Of a DNA stretch of 47,474 nt, positions 44,323 to 47,474 are shown piece by piece (positions within the stretch are counted from its first letter, which is position 1; each line of letters starts with the position of its first letter). A program made the position numbers and the translations under genes. The stretch covers positions 1 to 47,474 of the forward strand of contig JAQCEO010000009.1 of the NCBI GenBank assembly GCA_027729805.1, in the 5' to 3' direction. The notes beneath the pieces are model-generated. The model saw nothing but the letters and a program-made list of their open reading frames with translations. It made no database searches and was not told the DNA's origin. This stretch comes from Actinomycetota bacterium (GTDB taxonomy: Bacteria; Actinomycetota; Actinomycetes; S36-B12).

Positions 44323-45771
44323 GTGAGCGGCAATCTGGTTCTGCGTAATTTCGTAAATGGTAAAAGTGTCGATGCAGCCGATGGCCGCACCAGCGACCTG
44401 ATCAACCCCTCGACCGGCGAAATCTTTGCGTCGGCTCCAGTGTCGAGCGCGACCGATGTGGATCGCGCTTATGTCGCGGCCGATGCGGCATTTGAGAGCT
44501 GGAGCAATTCGACCCCGTCGGAAAGGCAAAAGGCATTACTGACTATTGCCGATGCTTTTGAAGCCCACGCTGATGAACTGGTGGCCCTCGAAAGTGAGAA
44601 CACCGGTAAGCCGGTGGCGCTTACCGCCTCGGAAGAAATCCCACCGATGATTGACCAGATCCGGTTCTTTGCGGGTGCGGCTCGAGTCCTCGAAGGTCGG
44701 GCGGCGGGGGAGTACGCAAAGGGCCTCACCTCGATCATTCGCCGCGAGCCAATTGGGGTAATTGGGCAGGTCACTCCGTGGAACTACCCGATGCTGATGG
44801 CGGTCTGGAAGTTTGCCCCAGCGATTGCGGCTGGCAACACCGTAGTGCTAAAGCCCAGCGACACCACTCCGGTAAGCACCGTGCGGATGGCGGAAATCAT
44901 CGCGGAATCTGATGCACTGCCCCCGGGTGTCCTGAACGTGATCTGTGGTGACCGTGATACCGGCCGCGCGCTCGTCGAGCACAAGACCCCTCAGATGGTG
45001 TCGATCACCGGCTCTGTTCGTGCTGGTATGCAAGTTGCCGAGTCGGCGGCCCGCGATTTAAAGCGCGTGCATCTCGAACTGGGCGGCAACGCGCCGGTGG
45101 TGATATTCGATGATGCGGATGTGGAGGCCGCGGCGGAGTGGTTGGCCGTCACCGGTTACTTCAATGCTGGCCAGGACTGCACCGCGGCAAGCCGGATGAT
45201 TGTTGGTCCAAGAATTTATGACGACTTCGTCGCCGCCCTGGCTGAGCAAGCCAAAGGCACACTAACTACATTTGCCGACGGCCCCGGTGGTGACGCACTA
45301 GTCCCGCCCGTAAACAACGTCAACCAGATGGAGCGGGTGCTCGGCTTCATCGAGCGCGCCCCGGGCCATGCCTCGGTGGTGACCGGCGGTAAGCGTCAAG
45401 GTGATCGCGGCTACTACATAGAGCCCACGGTTATCGCAAACCTTAAGCAAGACGATGAAATGGTCCAGAACGAGATCTTCGGACCGGTAATCACAGTGCA
45501 GAAGTTTTCCGATGAGGCTGAAGCTTTGCGTTGGGCCAATGGCGTGCCTTATGGCCTCGCCTCCTCGGTTTGGACCAAGGACTTTGGCCGCGCGATGCGG
45601 ATGGCCAAGGGTTTGAACTTTGGCTGCGTCTGGATCAACACCCATATCCCACTGGTTGCCGAGATGCCCCATGGTGGCTTCCGGCATTCAGGTTATGGCA
45701 AGGATCTATCCATGTATGGGTTCGAGGACTACACCCGCATTAAGCACGTGATGTCCAACCTCGATAGTTAA
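44323..45771 (+). CDS. Aldehyde dehydrogenase, probably aminobutyraldehyde-type
   Basis: This 482-residue NAD(P)-dependent ALDH has [33 protein letters not shown] and [18 protein letters not shown] with the general-base Glu. [14 protein letters not shown] carries the catalytic Cys, and [10 protein letters not shown] is also present. The overall blocks ([13 protein letters not shown]...[14 protein letters not shown]) resemble gamma-aminobutyraldehyde dehydrogenases. The GTG at 44323 with TTGGAG upstream gives the normal N-terminus; an ATG at 44275 is too far upstream. It would take the product of the aminotransferase or amine oxidase encoded divergently to an amino acid such as GABA. Confidence 0.92.
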   Translation: MSGNLVLRNFVNGKSVDAADGRTSDLINPSTGEIFASAPVSSATDVDRAYVAADAAFESWSNSTPSERQKALLTIADAFEAHADELVALESENTGKPVALTASEEIPPMIDQIRFFAGAARVLEGRAAGEYAKGLTSIIRREPIGVIGQVTPWNYPMLMAVWKFAPAIAAGNTVVLKPSDTTPVSTVRMAEIIAESDALPPGVLNVICGDRDTGRALVEHKTPQMVSITGSVRAGMQVAESAARDLKRVHLELGGNAPVVIFDDADVEAAAEWLAVTGYFNAGQDCTAASRMIVGPRIYDDFVAALAEQAKGTLTTFADGPGGDALVPPVNNVNQMERVLGFIERAPGHASVVTGGKRQGDRGYYIEPTVIANLKQDDEMVQNEIFGPVITVQKFSDEAEALRWANGVPYGLASSVWTKDFGRAMRMAKGLNFGCVWINTHIPLVAEMPHGGFRHSGYGKDLSMYGFEDYTRIKHVMSNLDS

Positions 45772-45788
45772 GGCTCGCAATTCCCTGA

Positions 45789-45965
45789 TCACCAACGCGC
45801 AGCCGCCAGCCAACACCAGCGATCGCCGCCCAACCCGCAAGGCCCTTGACCCCACCCTCGCCGAGGCCGGCGACGCGCTCGACTGCTCACTGGTGAAGAT
45901 CGAGCCATGCCCGCATGCACTCCGGCAAGGCCTGTTCCGACTATGACCATGTCGGTGTTACTCAT
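45789..45965 (-). pseudogene. Stump of a ferredoxin reductase (MocF/BenC-type)
   Basis: Six bases after the Rieske gene, the minus strand opens with ATG and reads MSNTDMVIVGTGLAGVHAGMA. This is the FAD-binding GxGxxG start of a ferredoxin-NAD(P)+ reductase. After about 20 residues it turns into Arg/Pro/Gly-rich, GC-rich sequence with no family features, and it stops at 45789 (58 codons). So the gene is cut short, with unrelated DNA joined near 45905. The gene order oxygenase-ferredoxin-reductase is what a mocDEF-like operon would show, which supports the call. A chance match over so few residues is possible but unlikely. Confidence 0.6.
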
Positions 45966-45971
45966 CCGCGA

Positions 45972-46286
45972 TCATTCGATGTCGATGAGAACGCGGCCGT
46001 CTTCGACCCTGGTCGGGTAGGTGCGCAAGGCCTCAAGCACCGGGGGACCCATCGGCGCCCCGGTGCGGTAGTCGAACCGCCCGTGGTGCTTGGGGCACTC
46101 GATGATATTTCCCATGACGAGGCCGTCGCAAAGCAACTGCCTCTCGTGGGTGCAGTGCCCATCCGTCGCGAAGTACTCGTTGTCTACTGAGCGATATAGG
46201 GCGTATTTCATGCCCCCGTACTCGAAGGGAATGACGTCCTCCACATCAATGTCCTCAAGACCGCAAGCATCTATCCAGGTCGGCAT
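45972..46286 (-). CDS. Rieske [2Fe-2S] ferredoxin, MocE-like
   Basis: This 104-residue protein has the Rieske pair C-T-H in DGHCTHERQLL and C-P-K-H in ECPKHHGRFDY, 16-17 residues apart. These bind the [2Fe-2S] cluster. FDYRTGAPMGPPVLEALRTYP is the usual loop after the second ligand. Small ferredoxins like this feed electrons to oxygenases; MocE of Sinorhizobium rhizopine catabolism is the closest remembered match. It lies 40 bases downstream of the desaturase-like oxygenase on the same strand, and a reductase stump follows. Confidence 0.9.
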   Translation of the reverse strand: MPTWIDACGLEDIDVEDVIPFEYGGMKYALYRSVDNEYFATDGHCTHERQLLCDGLVMGNIIECPKHHGRFDYRTGAPMGPPVLEALRTYPTRVEDGRVLIDIE

Positions 46287-46326
46287 GGCAGTACTCCCTA
46301 GGGTTCGAACTCAAAGTGTTGGGAAT

Positions 46327-47412
46327 CTACGGCGCGGGCGTTTGGATCGGCTCGTAGAATGGCGCCGCGCCCGGTGGAAGCTCGCGACGAACGCCATAGG
46401 TCGGGTCCTTGAATTGCCGCAAGACTGCCGGAATGATTTCCTTATATGCCGCCCAGATCGACGGGTACATGGCGGGAAGGTCGTGCTTGATATCCGCGTG
46501 GAGGTCTGGCAGCTTGTGCGAAGGAACCATCGGAAACATGTGGTGCTCTACGTGGTAGTTCATGTTCCAGTAGATGAATCTGTTGACCCAGCACATCTTG
46601 ATAGTGCGGCAATTGAGACGGTGATCCAGGGCGTTCTCCTGCAGCCCCGCGTGCTGCGTAAGTGCATATATGACTTGCATGAAGGTGCCGTAGATTCGGG
46701 GCCCTCCGATGAGTAGCAAAGGCAGAATCGACCAGGTGAAAATGCTCGTTGCTATCGCTGCTGCGTAGATCAGCAGCCAAATGCGCGCGGTTCGATACAC
46801 CTTGTACTGCTCCTGCGACGGCACCACCATCGCTTCATCGCGAGTGAGCCTGCCGAATGCATGCATGAACATCAATTTAAATGACACCGGAACGTCGTAC
46901 AGTCCGGCAAAATTGACGATGATTCGAGCGAGCCGCGCGGGCCGCATAGCCTGGATCTCCGGATCCATTCCCACAATGATCGTGTCGGTGTGGTGACGGG
47001 TGTGATTCCATCGCCAAACCGTAGGCTCGCGCATCATCATGAAGGAGGCGATCTGGTAGACGACCACGTTCATCCAGCGTGTCTCGAACGGAGTGCCATG
47101 GCCCGTCTCGTGCCAACGCGAGTCCCCTCCCGACCCGTAGAGGATGCCGTAAACCAACAGGAAAACAATTGCGTACCACGCTCCCCACGTGGCGATAGCG
47201 AGCCCGGCAGACACGAGCATCACTCCGAGCCATAAGGCCGTCCAGCGGATCGCCGGCATGTCCTCACGACGCATTAACTCCTTCATCCGCTTACGTGGGA
47301 CATCGGAGTGGAACCACTCCGCGTTGGCCAGTCCGATCGCGTTGGCGCGGTCCGCCGCTGGGCTGTCTAGGGCGTACATTGCGAGTCTCTCGCGTCGCTC
47401 AGTGCGGTCCAT
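46327..47412 (-). CDS. Fatty-acid desaturase-fold oxygenase, MocD-like
   Basis: This 361-residue membrane di-iron enzyme has HETGH, HTRHH and HVEHH, the three His boxes that hold the iron. At least four hydrophobic helices surround them. It is shorter than plant-type desaturases and close in layout to MocD-type hydroxylases, which with a ferredoxin and reductase remove a methyl group or hydroxylate a small substrate. The adjacent Rieske gene supports that reading over a simple lipid desaturase, though alkane or fatty-acid hydroxylation cannot be ruled out. The start follows a purine-rich GGAATGGAGAT. A palindrome lies about 30 bases upstream. Confidence 0.87.
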   Translation of the reverse strand: MDRTERRERLAMYALDSPAADRANAIGLANAEWFHSDVPRKRMKELMRREDMPAIRWTALWLGVMLVSAGLAIATWGAWYAIVFLLVYGILYGSGGDSRWHETGHGTPFETRWMNVVVYQIASFMMMREPTVWRWNHTRHHTDTIIVGMDPEIQAMRPARLARIIVNFAGLYDVPVSFKLMFMHAFGRLTRDEAMVVPSQEQYKVYRTARIWLLIYAAAIATSIFTWSILPLLLIGGPRIYGTFMQVIYALTQHAGLQENALDHRLNCRTIKMCWVNRFIYWNMNYHVEHHMFPMVPSHKLPDLHADIKHDLPAMYPSIWAAYKEIIPAVLRQFKDPTYGVRRELPPGAAPFYEPIQTPAP

Positions 47413-47443
47413 CTGAAATCTCCATTCCGAGGATCTCGACCTG

Positions 47444-47459
47444 ATTAGACCGGTCCAAT
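47444..47459. promoter_or_regulatory. Palindromic operator upstream of MocD-like gene
   Basis: ATTAGACCGGTCCAAT pairs with itself at 7 of 8 positions around CCGG. It lies 31-47 bases before the oxygenase ATG, in the expected promoter. The AT-flanked GACC/GGTC form suits a GntR or TetR-type repressor. The regulator is not in the window. Confidence 0.5.
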
Positions 47460-47474
47460 AGTTGCTAACATACT

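Noticed and set aside
1-47474. Search for CRISPR arrays, tRNA and rRNA genes
   Set aside because: No regularly spaced repeats, no tRNA cloverleaf pattern and no rRNA sequence were recognised by eye; a tRNAscan or Infernal run would settle this.

Overview
The window reads as chromosomal DNA of an actinobacterium (Actinomycetota). The main evidence is the conserved block rnhB-yraN-comM-dprA-xerC-M23 peptidase-rpsB-tsf-pyrH-frr-cdsA-rlmN (17.9-28.5 kb). Supporting evidence is a DUF3040 membrane protein, a SAV_6107-type HEPN protein, an actinobacterial LexA box (TCGAAC-N4-GTTCGA) and a Streptomyces-like crotonyl-CoA carboxylase/reductase. Genus cannot be resolved. No rRNA, tRNA or CRISPR array was recognised.

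Layout. 0-2.2 kb: an edge fragment of a Y1 (RAYT/IS200-like) transposase and an OafA-type acyltransferase. 2.2-8.7 kb: acyl-CoA genes (ccr, methylmalonyl/ethylmalonyl-CoA epimerase, thiolase, meaB, enoyl-CoA hydratase) with an Rrf2 regulator and a thioredoxin-TPR chaperone. 9.0-14.3 kb: a putative SOS mutagenesis operon (HEPN protein, DnaE2, DinB) behind a perfect LexA operator. 14.4-17.9 kb: DUF3040 protein, MaoC dehydratase, secreted lipase-like hydrolase and DUF3048 lipoprotein. 17.9-28.5 kb: the housekeeping block. 28.5-34.0 kb: K+ channel, propionyl-CoA synthetase, and a glutaryl-CoA dehydrogenase/CoA-transferase/GntR operon with palindromic operators. 34.1-40.2 kb: a region that looks acquired, holding a YCII protein, a broken dehydrogenase, a tight nucleoside phosphorylase-SDR-Gfo/Idh/MocA operon and a P450. 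40.2-45.8 kb: an overlapping operon (amine oxidoreductase, PNPOx-like protein, class-III aminotransferase, Lrp regulator) with a divergent aldehyde dehydrogenase, which fits putrescine-type diamine breakdown. 45.8-47.5 kb: a MocD/MocE-like oxygenase and Rieske ferredoxin pair, followed by the stump of what looks like their ferredoxin reductase.

How the genes fit together. A theme is C3-C5 acyl-CoA metabolism. Glutaryl-CoA dehydrogenase gives crotonyl-CoA, and thiolase plus later steps can also lead to it. Ccr carboxylates crotonyl-CoA to ethylmalonyl-CoA. Epimerase, MeaB, MaoC and PrpE match ethylmalonyl-, mesaconyl- and propionyl/methylmalonyl-CoA steps. The mutases themselves are not in this window. 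The most interesting parts for follow-up are the HEPN-DnaE2-DinB SOS cassette, the nucleoside phosphorylase-SDR-Gfo/Idh operon, the truncated MocDEF-like module, and short direct repeats placed at several stop codons.
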